A stretch of DNA of 64,000 nt from Aurantimonas coralicida. GTDB taxonomy: Bacteria; Pseudomonadota; Alphaproteobacteria; Rhizobiales; Rhizobiaceae. The stretch covers positions 1 to 64,000 of the forward strand of contig DRFF01000174.1 in assembly GCA_011050685.1 (NCBI GenBank), in the 5' to 3' direction. The position numbers were made by a program, and so were the translations under genes. Under the pieces are notes generated by a model, which saw only the letters and a program-made list of their open reading frames with translations, was not told the origin of the DNA and searched no databases. Each line of letters starts with the position of its first letter. Position 1 is the first letter of the stretch. Below, one piece after another: positions 9,238 through 17,727 of the stretch.

Positions 9238-9253
9238 TTAATGGAGCGTTAAC
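9238..9253 (+). promoter_or_regulatory. consensus CtrA box upstream of gcrA
   Basis: TTAA at 9238-9241, seven bases, then TTAAC at 9249-9253: a perfect TTAA-N7-TTAAC CtrA site about 212 bp upstream of the gcrA start. It overlaps the stop codon of the DUF5996 gene (9249-9251). In Caulobacter CtrA represses gcrA; the same wiring here is inferred. Confidence 0.6.
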
Positions 9254-10196
9254 GCGGACCGTGAATTTTGCGCGGAACGCGGGGCACGCCGAATTCGCAC
9301 TCCATCGCGGCCCGATTCCAGCCACCCCTATCGGCCGCTGCCGCGTAGGTCGATTGCAGGAACCGCAGCAGCGTCGCGTCCGGATCGGCGCTGGTCCGGA
9401 CCGATTCATACGGTAGCAGAAACTCTCCGAGCTTCGCGTCGAAGCGCGCGGCGACCGGCTCCACCGCTCGGTCCGCGAACCCATCTGGCACGGGGTAGGC
9501 GTAGGAATAGAACATCGCTTTGTCGATGCCGCCGCCACCCGGCCAGAACCCTACCGAAGAGACCTCGTGGCTGTAGGCCTCGCGCGTCACCGCATCCGGC
9601 AAGTTTGGAAAACCGCCGGGATGCAAAGGGGCGGGGCGACCGGAAAAACGTGTCACGGCAAGATCGAGCGCGCCCCAGAAGAGATGCACCGGGCTGACCT
9701 TGCCGACAAAGCCTGTGCGAAAACGTCCGAACACACGATCGACATGGATAAGGGCCTGGTGGAAGCGCCGCACCGCGTCGCGGTCGTAAGGCCGCTCCTC
9801 GGTGTCGGAGGCGAATGGAACCTCGTCCGGCAATTCGTTAGGGCGGCCATGAATGGAAGGCTCACCGCCCACGGACGTGACCAATCGCTTGGTGCGGTCG
9901 AAGAAGGCGGCGACGCTCATCGGCTGTAGCGGAAAGCCTTCACGCGAACCGCTTGCGGCTTCGGCCACAAGAGCATGGTCGCAAAAGTCGAAGCTGAGCG
10001 TGACCACGCCGCCGGGATCCGGGATCGGACCGGTCGTCAACCCGCGTGGGGTGACATAGAGGGTGGCGTGCCAGGAATGATTGACCCAGGGGGTATGGGC
10101 GAGCCGGTATTTGCCGACAATCTGGGACCAGAGATGAAGGGCCTTGCAGGTTTCCCGCCAGGCCGGGAAAGGCAAGACGGGCCAATCGGAATTCAT
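9249..10196 (-). CDS. DUF5996 family protein
   Basis: A 315-residue soluble protein that resembles the DUF5996 family, whose function is unknown to me. The N-terminal half has the family-like opening WPVLPFPAWRETCKALHLW and a PWVNHSWH segment, and later residues are aromatic- and proline-rich (FWPGGGGIDKAMFYSYAYP). No signal peptide or membrane helix is seen, and no catalytic motif I can name. It is transcribed toward gcrA on the same strand, 222 bp away, and probably from its own promoter. Confidence 0.75.
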   Translation of the reverse strand: MNSDWPVLPFPAWRETCKALHLWSQIVGKYRLAHTPWVNHSWHATLYVTPRGLTTGPIPDPGGVVTLSFDFCDHALVAEAASGSREGFPLQPMSVAAFFDRTKRLVTSVGGEPSIHGRPNELPDEVPFASDTEERPYDRDAVRRFHQALIHVDRVFGRFRTGFVGKVSPVHLFWGALDLAVTRFSGRPAPLHPGGFPNLPDAVTREAYSHEVSSVGFWPGGGGIDKAMFYSYAYPVPDGFADRAVEPVAARFDAKLGEFLLPYESVRTSADPDATLLRFLQSTYAAAADRGGWNRAAMECEFGVPRVPRKIHGPR

Positions 10197-10289
10197 TCAA
10201 TCGACCTCTTTTCGCCAAAGCCCTCGCGACGAAGGCGGTTGCCCACGGGGCAAACGATCGCTTCCGATAGTATCCTTCTGTGGGTTTCA

Positions 10290-10320
10290 TTGACACCCGC
10301 CCGACCCGCTGTGGTATAGC
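10290..10320 (+). promoter_or_regulatory. probable sigma-70 promoter of argD-argF-hslO
   Basis: TTGACA at 10290-10295 and GTATAG at 10314-10319 with an 18-bp spacer (or TATAGC with 19). Transcription would start near 10327, giving a leader of about 120 nt before argD that contains a strong hairpin. Confidence 0.5.
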
Positions 10321-10350
10321 TAGGCATCCGATGCATTCGGAGCGACCCGC

Positions 10351-10375
10351 AAAGCCTGCCCTCTCGGCAGGCTTT
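10351..10375 (+). promoter_or_regulatory. strong hairpin in the argD leader
   Basis: A perfect 10-bp stem: AAAGCCTGCC at 10351-10360 pairs with GGCAGGCTTT at 10366-10375 around CTCTC. It begins about 25 nt after the predicted transcription start and is followed by GACGTTTCC, a poor U-tract. It could be an attenuator, an mRNA-stabilising 5' hairpin or the end of a short RNA. No leader peptide with Arg codons was found. Confidence 0.55.
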
Positions 10376-10447
10376 GACGTTTCCAGAACCTGATCCAAGA
10401 CGATCCCACCCGGGAGCCGAACCGGATCATCAGCGAAGTCGATCGCC

Positions 10448-11662
10448 ATGGCTGACAGCAAGGACCATCAATCGCCTCTCTTCGAGACCTACGCGCGCGC
10501 CGATCTCGCCTTCGAGCGCGGCGAGGGCGTCTGGCTGGAGACGCGCGATGGCCGACGGTACATGGATTTTGGCGGCGGTATCGCGGTCAATTCCCTCGGC
10601 CATGCGCATCCACATCTCGTCGCCGCGCTCAAAGACCAGGCGGAGAAACTCTGGCATGTCTCCAATCTTTATGAGATTCCCGGCCAGCGGCGCCTCGCCG
10701 AGCGGCTGACCGCCGCGACCTTCGCCGACCGCGCCTTTTTTACCAATTCGGGCGCCGAGGCGCTGGAATGCGCGATCAAGACCGCGCGGCGCTATCACTT
10801 TGTCAGCGGCGCGCCCGAGCGTTTCCGGATTCTGACCTTTGAGGGCGCGTTCCACGGGCGGACTCTCGCGACGATCGCGGCCGGCGGCCAGAAGAAACAC
10901 CTCGAAGGCTTCGGCCCGAAGGTCGAAGGCTTCGATCAGTTGCCGTTCGGCGACCACGAAGCGCTGAAACAGGCCGCGGCCGCGCCGGACGTCGCTGCGA
11001 TCCTGATCGAGCCGATCCAAGGTGAAGGTGGTATCCGCAAGGTCCCGCCCCAGTGTCTCCGCGGTTTGCGCGAGCTCTGCGACAAGCATGGCATCCTGCT
11101 GATCTATGACGAGGTGCAGACCGGGATCGGACGAACCGGCACGCTCTACGCCTACGAGCATTCGGGCGCCGCGCCGGATATCCTGGCCTCGGCCAAGGGC
11201 CTCGGCGGCGGCTTTCCCATCGGCGTATGCCTGGCGACGGCGGAAGCGGCCATCGGCATGACGCCGGGAACCCACGGCACGACCTATGGCGGCAATCCTC
11301 TGGCGATGGCCGTGGGCAACGCGGTTCTCGACATCGTGCTGGCGGATGGTTTCCTTGAGCATGTCCGCGACACCGCGCTGTTGTTCAAGCAGTCGCTGGC
11401 CTCGCTTTCGGACCGTTATCCCGACGTCGTCGAGGAGATCCGCGGCGAAGGCCTGCTACTCGGCCTCAGGGCCAAGGTTCCCAACACCGAACTGGTGGCG
11501 GGCATGCGGGAGCAAGGGCTCTTGGCGGTTCCGGCCGGCGACAATGTCGTACGTCTGCTGCCGCCGCTGATCCTGACGGCGGACGAAGTCCGGGAAGGAA
11601 TGGCCCGCATTGAAACGGCCGTTGCTTCCCTGTCGCTGGGCAACCGGCGCAAGAGTGCATGA
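10448..11662 (+). CDS. argD: ArgD, acetylornithine aminotransferase
   Basis: PLP-dependent class III aminotransferase that converts N-acetylglutamate semialdehyde to N-acetylornithine in arginine synthesis; it may also act as N-succinyldiaminopimelate aminotransferase in lysine synthesis. The 404-residue length is typical. Visible landmarks are [15 protein letters not shown] (PLP phosphate binding), [11 protein letters not shown], the Asp in [13 protein letters not shown] and the Schiff-base Lys in [12 protein letters not shown]. It is followed 10 bp later by argF, a pairing standard in this order. Confidence 0.95.
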   Translation: MADSKDHQSPLFETYARADLAFERGEGVWLETRDGRRYMDFGGGIAVNSLGHAHPHLVAALKDQAEKLWHVSNLYEIPGQRRLAERLTAATFADRAFFTNSGAEALECAIKTARRYHFVSGAPERFRILTFEGAFHGRTLATIAAGGQKKHLEGFGPKVEGFDQLPFGDHEALKQAAAAPDVAAILIEPIQGEGGIRKVPPQCLRGLRELCDKHGILLIYDEVQTGIGRTGTLYAYEHSGAAPDILASAKGLGGGFPIGVCLATAEAAIGMTPGTHGTTYGGNPLAMAVGNAVLDIVLADGFLEHVRDTALLFKQSLASLSDRYPDVVEEIRGEGLLLGLRAKVPNTELVAGMREQGLLAVPAGDNVVRLLPPLILTADEVREGMARIETAVASLSLGNRRKSA

Positions 11663-11672
11663 GGCCGGAGCG

Positions 11673-12635
11673 ATGATGAACGGACATCCCAAGCATTTTC
11701 TCGATATCGCGGCGGTCGAAAGTGACGAGCTTCGCGCCATCATGAGCGACGCGGCGGAGCGCAAGGCGCTCGGCCGCAACGGCCCGAAACCGCTCGCCGG
11801 CAAGGTGCTGGCGATGATCTTCGACAAGCCCTCGACGCGCACCCGCGTGTCGTTCGATGTCGCCATGCGCCAGCTCGGCGGCGAGACGCTGTTTTTGTCG
11901 GGCGCCGAAATGCAGCTTGGCCGTGAGGAGACGATCGCCGATACGGCGCGGGTGCTTTCGCGCTATGTCGACGCGATCATGATCCGCACGACGGCGCACG
12001 CGCGGCTGATGGAACTGGCCGAGTTCGCCACCGTGCCGGTGATCAACGGACTGACCGACGACACGCATCCCTGCCAGATCATGGCCGATCTTCTGACCTT
12101 CGAGGAAAAGCGCGGGCCGGTTCGCGGCAAGACCTTCGCCTGGACCGGCGACGGCAACAATGTCTTGTCGTCCTTCGTCGAGGCGTCGGCCCGGTTCGAC
12201 TTCGCCCTGCGGGTCGCGACGCCCGCCGGATCGGGACCTGACATGCACTTCGTCGAAAGGGCTCGCAATGCGGGGGCCTCGATCCTAACTACCGACGACC
12301 CGGTGGAAGCGGTGACCGGCGCCGATTGCGTCGTCACCGATACCTGGGTGTCCATGGGCCGCGAGGACCAAGCCCGCGGCCACAATGTCTTCATGCCCTA
12401 TCAGGTGAACGAGCGCTTGATGGCGCATGCCAAGCCCGAGGCGCTTTTCATGCATTGTCTCCCGGCCCATCGCGGCGAGGAAGTGACCGACGCCGTCATC
12501 GACGGTCCGCAGTCGGTGGTCTTCGACGAAGCCGAGAACCGGCTGCACGCCCAAAAATCGATCTTGGCCTGGTGTTTCGGCGAAGTCGGGGCAAACCCGT
12601 CGCAGCAGGGCATGGCGGGTAAGACGCATGGCTGA
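11673..12635 (+). CDS. argF: ArgF, ornithine carbamoyltransferase
   Basis: Forms citrulline from ornithine and carbamoyl phosphate. The 320-residue product has the carbamoyl-phosphate motif STRTRVSF, the HPCQ motif in [12 protein letters not shown], the ornithine-binding DTWVSMG and the catalytic [14 protein letters not shown] 11673 has GGAG at 11667-11670; an in-frame extension upstream into argD lacks support. Its last 8 bp overlap hslO. Confidence 0.95.
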   Translation: MMNGHPKHFLDIAAVESDELRAIMSDAAERKALGRNGPKPLAGKVLAMIFDKPSTRTRVSFDVAMRQLGGETLFLSGAEMQLGREETIADTARVLSRYVDAIMIRTTAHARLMELAEFATVPVINGLTDDTHPCQIMADLLTFEEKRGPVRGKTFAWTGDGNNVLSSFVEASARFDFALRVATPAGSGPDMHFVERARNAGASILTTDDPVEAVTGADCVVTDTWVSMGREDQARGHNVFMPYQVNERLMAHAKPEALFMHCLPAHRGEEVTDAVIDGPQSVVFDEAENRLHAQKSILAWCFGEVGANPSQQGMAGKTHG

Positions 12636-13656
12636 GGCGGAACGCGCGCTCGGTGAGTTCGGCTATGCCGGCGATGACGCCGTTGTCCCCTTCAACGTCG
12701 AGGCGCTCGAAGCGCGCGGCCGGGCGGTCCAACTCGGCCCCATGCTGGATCAGATCCTCGGGCGTCACGATTATCCCGAGCCGGTGTCGCGCCTGCTCGC
12801 CGAGATGATCGCGCTGACGGTGCTGCTCGGCACGTCGCTGAAATTCGACGGCAAGTTCATCGCCCAGACTCAGACGGACGGGCCGGTGGACCTTCTCGTC
12901 GTCGATTTCGCCACGCCGTCGAGCGTCAGGGCCTATGCCCGCTTCGACGAGGCCAAGCTCGACGCGGCCATCAGCGCCGGCACGACGCATTCCGAGGCGC
13001 TTTTGGGCAAGGGCGTGATGGCGCTCACCGTCGACCAGGGCGCCTATATGCAGCGCTACCAGGGCATCGTTGAGCTGAACGGCACGTCGATGGAAGAGGT
13101 CGCCGAGGCCTATTTTCGCCAGTCGGAGCAGATCCCGACGGCAGTGAAGCTGGCGGTCGCCAAGATCGCCCGGCGCGGCGAGAATGGATTCGTCGAAGGC
13201 TGGCGGGCCGGTGGGCTGATCGCGCAGTTCCTGCCCGAGGCGCCGGAGCGCATGCGTCTGCCCGATCTGCCGGGCGGCGACGCGCCGGAAGGGGCCGACG
13301 ATCCCGAGGGGAGCTTCGAGCCGGACGACGCCTGGGTCGAGGTGCGCGCGTTGGTCGACACGATCGATGCGTCCGAGCTTGCCGACCCCGATGTCGGTGT
13401 CGAGCGGTTGCTGTTCCGGCTCTTTCACGAGCGCGGAGTGCGGGTGTTCCCTGCCAAACCCGTCGCCGACGACTGTTCCTGCACGCGCGAGCGAATCCGC
13501 GACGTCCTATCGAACTTCTCCCAGGAGGAGATCGGCGAGAGCGTCGAGGACGGCAAGATCGCAGTCACCTGCGAGTTCTGCGGCGAGGGCTACGAGTTCG
13601 ACCCGGCCGAATTCGAGGCGGACGCGACGTCGGACGGCGGCAAGCCTTCGGAGTAG
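12628..13656 (+). CDS. hslO: HslO (Hsp33), redox-regulated chaperone
   Basis: Zinc-controlled holdase activated by oxidative unfolding. The N-terminal about 230 residues form the Hsp33 substrate-binding fold. The C-terminal redox switch has the four zinc-ligand cysteines in DCSC and, about 29 residues on, CEFC. The 342-residue length is somewhat above the usual 290-330 because of an acidic linker (about 210-240). It overlaps argF by 8 bp, so it is probably co-expressed with arginine synthesis genes, as in many Rhizobiales. Confidence 0.94.
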   Translation: MAEAERALGEFGYAGDDAVVPFNVEALEARGRAVQLGPMLDQILGRHDYPEPVSRLLAEMIALTVLLGTSLKFDGKFIAQTQTDGPVDLLVVDFATPSSVRAYARFDEAKLDAAISAGTTHSEALLGKGVMALTVDQGAYMQRYQGIVELNGTSMEEVAEAYFRQSEQIPTAVKLAVAKIARRGENGFVEGWRAGGLIAQFLPEAPERMRLPDLPGGDAPEGADDPEGSFEPDDAWVEVRALVDTIDASELADPDVGVERLLFRLFHERGVRVFPAKPVADDCSCTRERIRDVLSNFSQEEIGESVEDGKIAVTCEFCGEGYEFDPAEFEADATSDGGKPSE

Positions 13657-13733
13657 AGACGGCTAACTTGGTCGAGCGGGCTGGAAGTCTGTCGGAGGCG
13701 GGTCACTTCGAGCCTTGAGCCTCTGGCTTTGCT

Positions 13734-14126
13734 CTAATTCAGCACCCGCTGCCGCACGGGTACGTCCAGCGAGAACGCCGGGATCTCCACCGTGAAGAAC
13801 GTGCCGTCGGGTCCCTGCATCTCGTAATGGCCGCGCATGAAGCCGGAGGATGTGCCGAGTGGGCAGCCGGAGGTGTAGGTAAAACTGTCGCCAGGCGACA
13901 GCACCGGCTCCTCCCCGATGACGCCGGGGCCGCGAACCTCCTCGACATGGCCGTTGGCATCGGTGATGTGCCAGTATCGTGATCGCAGTTGCGCGGGGTC
14001 ACGGCTGCCGTTGGTGATCTCGACCGTGTAAGCCCAGAACCAACGGCCGTCGTCCGGTTGGGACTGGTCCTCAAGGTAGGCGGGCGTCACGGTGACCGTG
14101 ATCTCGCAAGTCGTCGCCTTGTACAT
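13734..14126 (-). CDS. apaG: ApaG family protein
   Basis: A 130-residue single immunoglobulin-like beta-sandwich domain covering nearly the whole ApaG family length. Typical segments are [37 protein letters not shown] and GFMRGHYEM. ApaG was linked to Co/Mg resistance in Salmonella, and the biochemical role is still unclear. The Met at 14126 is the family start; the frame continues upstream on the opposite strand of the next gene only by chance. Divergent from the neighbouring phosphatidyltransferase. Confidence 0.93.
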   Translation of the reverse strand: MYKATTCEITVTVTPAYLEDQSQPDDGRWFWAYTVEITNGSRDPAQLRSRYWHITDANGHVEEVRGPGVIGEEPVLSPGDSFTYTSGCPLGTSSGFMRGHYEMQGPDGTFFTVEIPAFSLDVPVRQRVLN

Positions 14127-14219
14127 GGCCAGTTCCAATGCCTGTCGCCTCGTTCCCTTTATCGCGGTGCGGCGTGCCAGGGTCAATCGCGCGACGTCAG
14201 AAGTTTGGATGGTAAAAAT

Positions 14220-14825
14220 TTGCTCGACGGTGTCCTGAAGAAGCGGATCGATCCGCCGATGAACAGGCTCGCCGGCGTCCTGTGTCGCCGGGGCGTCGGT
14301 GCCAACAGTGTCACGGTCGCCGGCCTCGTCCTCGGCCTGGCCGCGGCGGTGGCGATCGCCTTCGGTTCTCTCTGGGGGGGGCTGGTCCTCATCCTGGTGT
14401 CGCGGCTGGCCGACGGGCTCGACGGCGCGGTGGCGCGGCAGACCGGCCCGACCGATCTCGGCGGCTATCTCGACATCGTCTTCGACTATGTCTTTTACGG
14501 CGCGATCCCGCTCGCCTTCGCGATCCTCGATCCGGCGGCGAACGGGCTGGCGGCGGCGGTTCTCTTGATGAGCTTCTACGCCAATGGCGCGAGCTTCCTT
14601 GCCTTCGCGATCATGGCCGAGAAGCGCAAGCTTGCCACGGAGCAACGGGGCAAGAAGTCGCTGTTCTTCACGACCGGGCTCGCGGAAGCGACCGAGACGA
14701 TCGCGGCCTTCGTGTTGTTCTGCCTGTTTCCGCAATATTTCGTCGTCATAGCCTATGTGTTCGCGGCGATGACGACCTGGACCTTCGTGTGGCGAATCCG
14801 GCTGAGCCTCAAAAGCTTCGGTTGA
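14220..14825 (+). CDS. CDP-alcohol phosphatidyltransferase family protein
   Basis: Integral membrane enzyme of the family that transfers a phosphatidyl group from a CDP-alcohol to an acceptor alcohol. The signature is complete ([12 protein letters not shown], then [14 protein letters not shown]), supplying the metal-binding aspartates. About five membrane helices and 201 residues if started at TTG 14220, which gives MLDGVLKK, the N-terminus I expect for close homologues. ATG 14259 would remove the first 13 residues; neither has a strong ribosome binding site. The acceptor substrate cannot be told from sequence. Confidence 0.88.
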   Translation: MLDGVLKKRIDPPMNRLAGVLCRRGVGANSVTVAGLVLGLAAAVAIAFGSLWGGLVLILVSRLADGLDGAVARQTGPTDLGGYLDIVFDYVFYGAIPLAFAILDPAANGLAAAVLLMSFYANGASFLAFAIMAEKRKLATEQRGKKSLFFTTGLAEATETIAAFVLFCLFPQYFVVIAYVFAAMTTWTFVWRIRLSLKSFG

Positions 14826-14837
14826 GCCGGCGATCGT

Positions 14838-16037
14838 TCATCGACCCGCCGTCAAGGCCCCTACGATATCCTCGATCAGATCCTCGACATCTTCCAGCCC
14901 GACGGACAGGCGCAGCAAACCGTCGGAGATTCCGAGCTCGGCGCGCGCCTCCGGGGCCAAGTTTTTATGGGTGGTCGTCGCCGGATGGGTGATCAGGCTC
15001 TTGGCGTCGCCGAGATTGTTCGAGATCAGAATGATCTCCAACGCATTCGAGAAGGCGAAGGCGGCGGGCTTGCCGCCGTTGACCTCGAAGGCGAGCAGGG
15101 TCGAACCGCCGCTCATCTGCCGGGCGATGACGGCCGCATCCGGGTGATCGGCACGGCCGGGGTAGATCACTTTCGCGACCTCTTGGCGTTCGGCCAGGAT
15201 ATCGGCGATGCGCGCCGCAGATCGGGTCTGGTGGGCGACCCGTATGGGCAGCGTCTCCAACCCTTTCAGCAATGTCCAGGCGTTGAACGGTGACAGCGAC
15301 GGGCCGGTGTGGCGGAAATAGTCGTGCAGATTCTCGTCGATCCAGTCCTTGGAGGAGAGGACGATGCCGCCGAGGCAGCGGCCTTGGCCGTCGATGTGCT
15401 TGGTCGCCGAATAGACGACGACGTCGGCGCCAAGCTCCAGCGGCCGCTGCTGCATCGGTGTGGCGAAGACGTTGTCGACGACCAGACGGGCGCCCGCCGC
15501 ATGGGCGATCTCGGCAACCGCGGCGATGTCGATGACCTCCAGCGTCGGATTGGTCGGCGATTCCAGAAAGAACACCTTGGTTTCCGGCCGCACGGCATCG
15601 CGCCACGCGTCGAGATCGCGGCCATCTATGAGCGTGCAGGCAACGCCGCAGCGCCCCAGCACCGTCTCCACGACATAGCGGCAGGAGCCGAACAGCGCGC
15701 GCGCCGCAACGACATGATCCCCGGCTGTCACCTGGCACTGCATGGCGGCGGCGACGGCGGCCATGCCGGAGGCGGTGGCGCGCGCGTCCTCGGCGCCTTC
15801 CAGCGCCATCATCCGCTCCTCGAACATGCGCGTCGTCGGATTGGCGTAGCGGCTGTAGATGAAGCCGGGCTCCTCGCCCTTGAAGCGCGCCTCGGCGGCT
15901 TCGGCGCTGTCGTAGACGAAGCCCTGGGTGAGGAACAAAGCCTCGGAGGTCTCGCCGAACCCCGACCGCATCGTGCCGCCATGGACCATCGCCGTCGCCG
16001 GTCTCAGTTTGCGCCGCTCATCCGCTTTCTTCAGCAT
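14838..16037 (-). CDS. metZ: MetZ, O-succinylhomoserine sulfhydrylase
   Basis: PLP enzyme of the Cys/Met metabolism family that makes homocysteine from O-succinylhomoserine and sulfide in methionine synthesis. Landmarks are YSRYANPTTRMFEERM (phosphate binding), VDNVFATPMQQ and the Schiff-base Lys in YSATKHIDGQGR. The 399-residue form starts at ATG 16037, which follows GGAG at 16046-16049. The SAM-II riboswitch upstream supports methionine metabolism rather than cystathionine lyase activity. An upstream in-frame start would run through the terminator hairpin and is rejected. Confidence 0.94.
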   Translation of the reverse strand: MLKKADERRKLRPATAMVHGGTMRSGFGETSEALFLTQGFVYDSAEAAEARFKGEEPGFIYSRYANPTTRMFEERMMALEGAEDARATASGMAAVAAAMQCQVTAGDHVVAARALFGSCRYVVETVLGRCGVACTLIDGRDLDAWRDAVRPETKVFFLESPTNPTLEVIDIAAVAEIAHAAGARLVVDNVFATPMQQRPLELGADVVVYSATKHIDGQGRCLGGIVLSSKDWIDENLHDYFRHTGPSLSPFNAWTLLKGLETLPIRVAHQTRSAARIADILAERQEVAKVIYPGRADHPDAAVIARQMSGGSTLLAFEVNGGKPAAFAFSNALEIILISNNLGDAKSLITHPATTTHKNLAPEARAELGISDGLLRLSVGLEDVEDLIEDIVGALTAGR

Positions 16038-16056
16038 CGCTTTTTCTCCGAACAAC

Positions 16057-16090
16057 AAAAAACCGGCCGCAGCAACGCCGCGAAGCCGGT
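16057..16090 (-). terminator. rho-independent terminator downstream of SAM-II aptamer
   Basis: On the minus strand ACCGGC (16090-16085) pairs with GCCGGT (16067-16062, followed by TTTTT), with a partly paired interior (CGCGG and CTGCG). It lies between the aptamer and the metZ ribosome binding site, the expected expression platform for ligand-controlled termination. Confidence 0.7.
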
Positions 16091-16117
16091 CCATCGAATA
16101 CCCAATCGTCGGATCGG

Positions 16118-16170
16118 CCCTTTAGCGACTTGTTTTACGTGGCTGCAAGCCGGCCGGCCAAATCACCACT
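16118..16170 (-). promoter_or_regulatory. SAM-II riboswitch (metZ leader)
   Basis: The minus-strand RNA from 16170 to 16118 matches the SAM-II aptamer in order: P1 5' strand GTGG, then GATTT, the CTTGCAGCCAC segment that closes P1 and supplies the pseudoknot strand CTTG, the A-rich linker with ACAAGTC (pseudoknot partner CAAG), and the conserved terminal CGCTAAAGGG. SAM-II elements are almost confined to alphaproteobacteria and control metA, metZ and similar genes by binding S-adenosylmethionine. The aptamer starts about 11 nt after a sigma-70-like promoter and is followed by an intrinsic terminator. Confidence 0.93.
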
Positions 16171-16180
16171 CTCGACTTTG

Positions 16181-16209
16181 CAAATAGACCCGATCCCGTT
16201 AGGCGTCAA
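16181..16209 (-). promoter_or_regulatory. metZ promoter
   Basis: Minus-strand TTGACG at 16209-16204 and TATTTG at 16186-16181, separated by 17 bp. Predicted initiation near 16174 puts the first transcribed bases just before the SAM-II aptamer. Confidence 0.6.
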
Positions 16210-16252
16210 TCGAGGACCAAACAGCCGCCCACGGGGCGGGCACACGCAGGCG

Positions 16253-17350
16253 ATGACGGGACAACCGATGACCGACGGAATTTTGCCGGATCGCGAAATC
16301 GCGACACTGTTCGACACGGGGGCGATCGCGGCGCCGATTGAACGTGACGCGGACCAGATCCAGCCGGCGAGCCTCGACCTGCGGCTTGGGCCGAAGGCGT
16401 ACCGGGTTCGCGCGAGCTTTCTGCCGGGGCAAGGTCGTAGCGTGGCCCAGCAGCTCGCGCGTTTCCAATTGCACGAGTTCAGCCTGACCGAGGGCGCGGT
16501 GCTGGAAACCGGCTGCGTCTACGTCGTTCCGTTGCTCGAAACGCTGCGCCTGCCGGACGGCATCCGGGCGACGGCCAACCCCAAATCCTCGACCGGCCGG
16601 CTCGACATCTTCACGCGGGTGCTCGCGGACGCGGGGCAGGAATTCGACAAGCTGCCGGCCGGCTATGCCGGGCCACTCTATCTTGAGATATCGCCGCGCA
16701 CGTTTCCGATTCTGGTGCGACAGGGGTCGCGCCTGTCGCAGATCCGTTTTCGCACCGGCGAACCGCTGCTGTCCGAGGCGGAATTGTCGGATCTCCACGC
16801 CAATGAACGGCTGACGACAGCGCAAAAGGCCAACATCTCCGGCAGCGGTATCGCGCTGTCGATCGACCTTGTGGGGAATGCCGACGGGCTCGTCGGCTAT
16901 CGTGGCAAGCGGCACACCGGCGTCGTCGATGTCGACCGGCGCGGCGCTTATCCGCTCGCCGATTTCTGGGAGCCGATCCATCGCGGCAAGACCGGCGAAC
17001 TCGTTCTCGATCCGGACGAGTTCTACATCCTGGTGTCCAAGGAAGCCGTGCATGTGCCGCCGGCCTTCGCGGCGGAGATGACGCCCTTTGATCCGCTGGT
17101 CGGCGAGTTTCGCGTCCATTACGCCGGCTTTTTCGACCCCGGCTTCGGCCATTCGGCGGCCGGCGGAACGGGAAGCCGGGCCGTGCTGGAAGTGCGCAGT
17201 CACGACGTGCCGTTCATCCTCGAGGATGGGCAGATCGTCGGGCGGCTGGTGTATGAGCGGATGCAGGCGTTGCCGGACCGGCTGTATGGCCTCGATCTCA
17301 AATCGAACTACCAGGCCCAGGGATTGAAGCTGTCGAAGCATTTCGTCTGA
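16253..17350 (+). CDS. dcd: 2'-deoxycytidine 5'-triphosphate deaminase, long two-domain form
   Basis: Deaminates dCTP to dUTP for thymidylate synthesis. At 365 residues it is twice the usual Dcd (about 190). The first half shows the Dcd core (DQIQPASLDLRLG, ATANPKSSTGRLDIF, GPLYLEISPRTFPI) and the second half a related beta-barrel domain (ADFWEPI, LDPDEFYILVSKEAVHVP, VGEFRVHYAGFFDPGFG), so two related domains sit in one chain. This long form is known in alphaproteobacteria. ATG 16253 is used; ATG 16268 is also possible. It diverges from metZ. Confidence 0.88.
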   Translation: MTGQPMTDGILPDREIATLFDTGAIAAPIERDADQIQPASLDLRLGPKAYRVRASFLPGQGRSVAQQLARFQLHEFSLTEGAVLETGCVYVVPLLETLRLPDGIRATANPKSSTGRLDIFTRVLADAGQEFDKLPAGYAGPLYLEISPRTFPILVRQGSRLSQIRFRTGEPLLSEAELSDLHANERLTTAQKANISGSGIALSIDLVGNADGLVGYRGKRHTGVVDVDRRGAYPLADFWEPIHRGKTGELVLDPDEFYILVSKEAVHVPPAFAAEMTPFDPLVGEFRVHYAGFFDPGFGHSAAGGTGSRAVLEVRSHDVPFILEDGQIVGRLVYERMQALPDRLYGLDLKSNYQAQGLKLSKHFV

Positions 17351-17416
17351 GGCAGGTGGCTTTGGCCAAGCGCGAATAAAGATTGCCTGGTGCCGCGCTT
17401 GCTATGGATAGCGTGA

Positions 17417-17590
17417 CGGCCTCGGCCTATATCTGGTCTCGGCGGGCTGCGCGGTGCGACAGGGGTAACATTATCTCGGGGCCTTAGTCATCCCTAGGGA
17501 GCTGTCCCTGCCTTGGCTCGTGGGCCAGGGCACACGGCGCCCACCTACATTGTAGGTTCCCGGGTTCGACTTCTCCATCGGCCGGGTGGC
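17417..17590 (+). ncRNA. ssrS: 6S RNA (SsrS), alphaproteobacterial type
   Basis: 6S RNA mimics an open promoter and sequesters sigma-70 RNA polymerase. The 377-bp gap before the folate cyclo-ligase gene is the standard alphaproteobacterial ssrS site, and the segment from about 17477 matches what I recall of alpha 6S RNAs: CTCGGGGCCTTA, CCCTAGGGAGCTGTCCCTG, GGGCCAGGGCACACGG, the hairpin CACCTACATTGTAGGTT, then CCCGGGTTCGACTTCTCC. Candidate closing pairs are CGGCC near 17417 with GGCCG near 17581. Both ends are approximate. A TTGCCT about 30 bp upstream could be its -35. Confidence 0.78.
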
Positions 17591-17727
17591 TCGCCATCCT
17601 CTTTCCGGCCACGTATCGCGACGAGCGTCCGATTTCGGGCGACACGGCCTTTTCTTCGCATCTTTCTCTTGCTCATCACCGGTGATATCCGGCACTCCCA
17701 TTCGCAGGAGTGACGGGGGACCACGGC

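Noticed and set aside
17540-17575. tRNA-like T-arm (GGGTTCGACTTC) before the cyclo-ligase gene
   Set aside because: No acceptor, D or anticodon arms can be formed; the segment fits the 3' part of 6S RNA.
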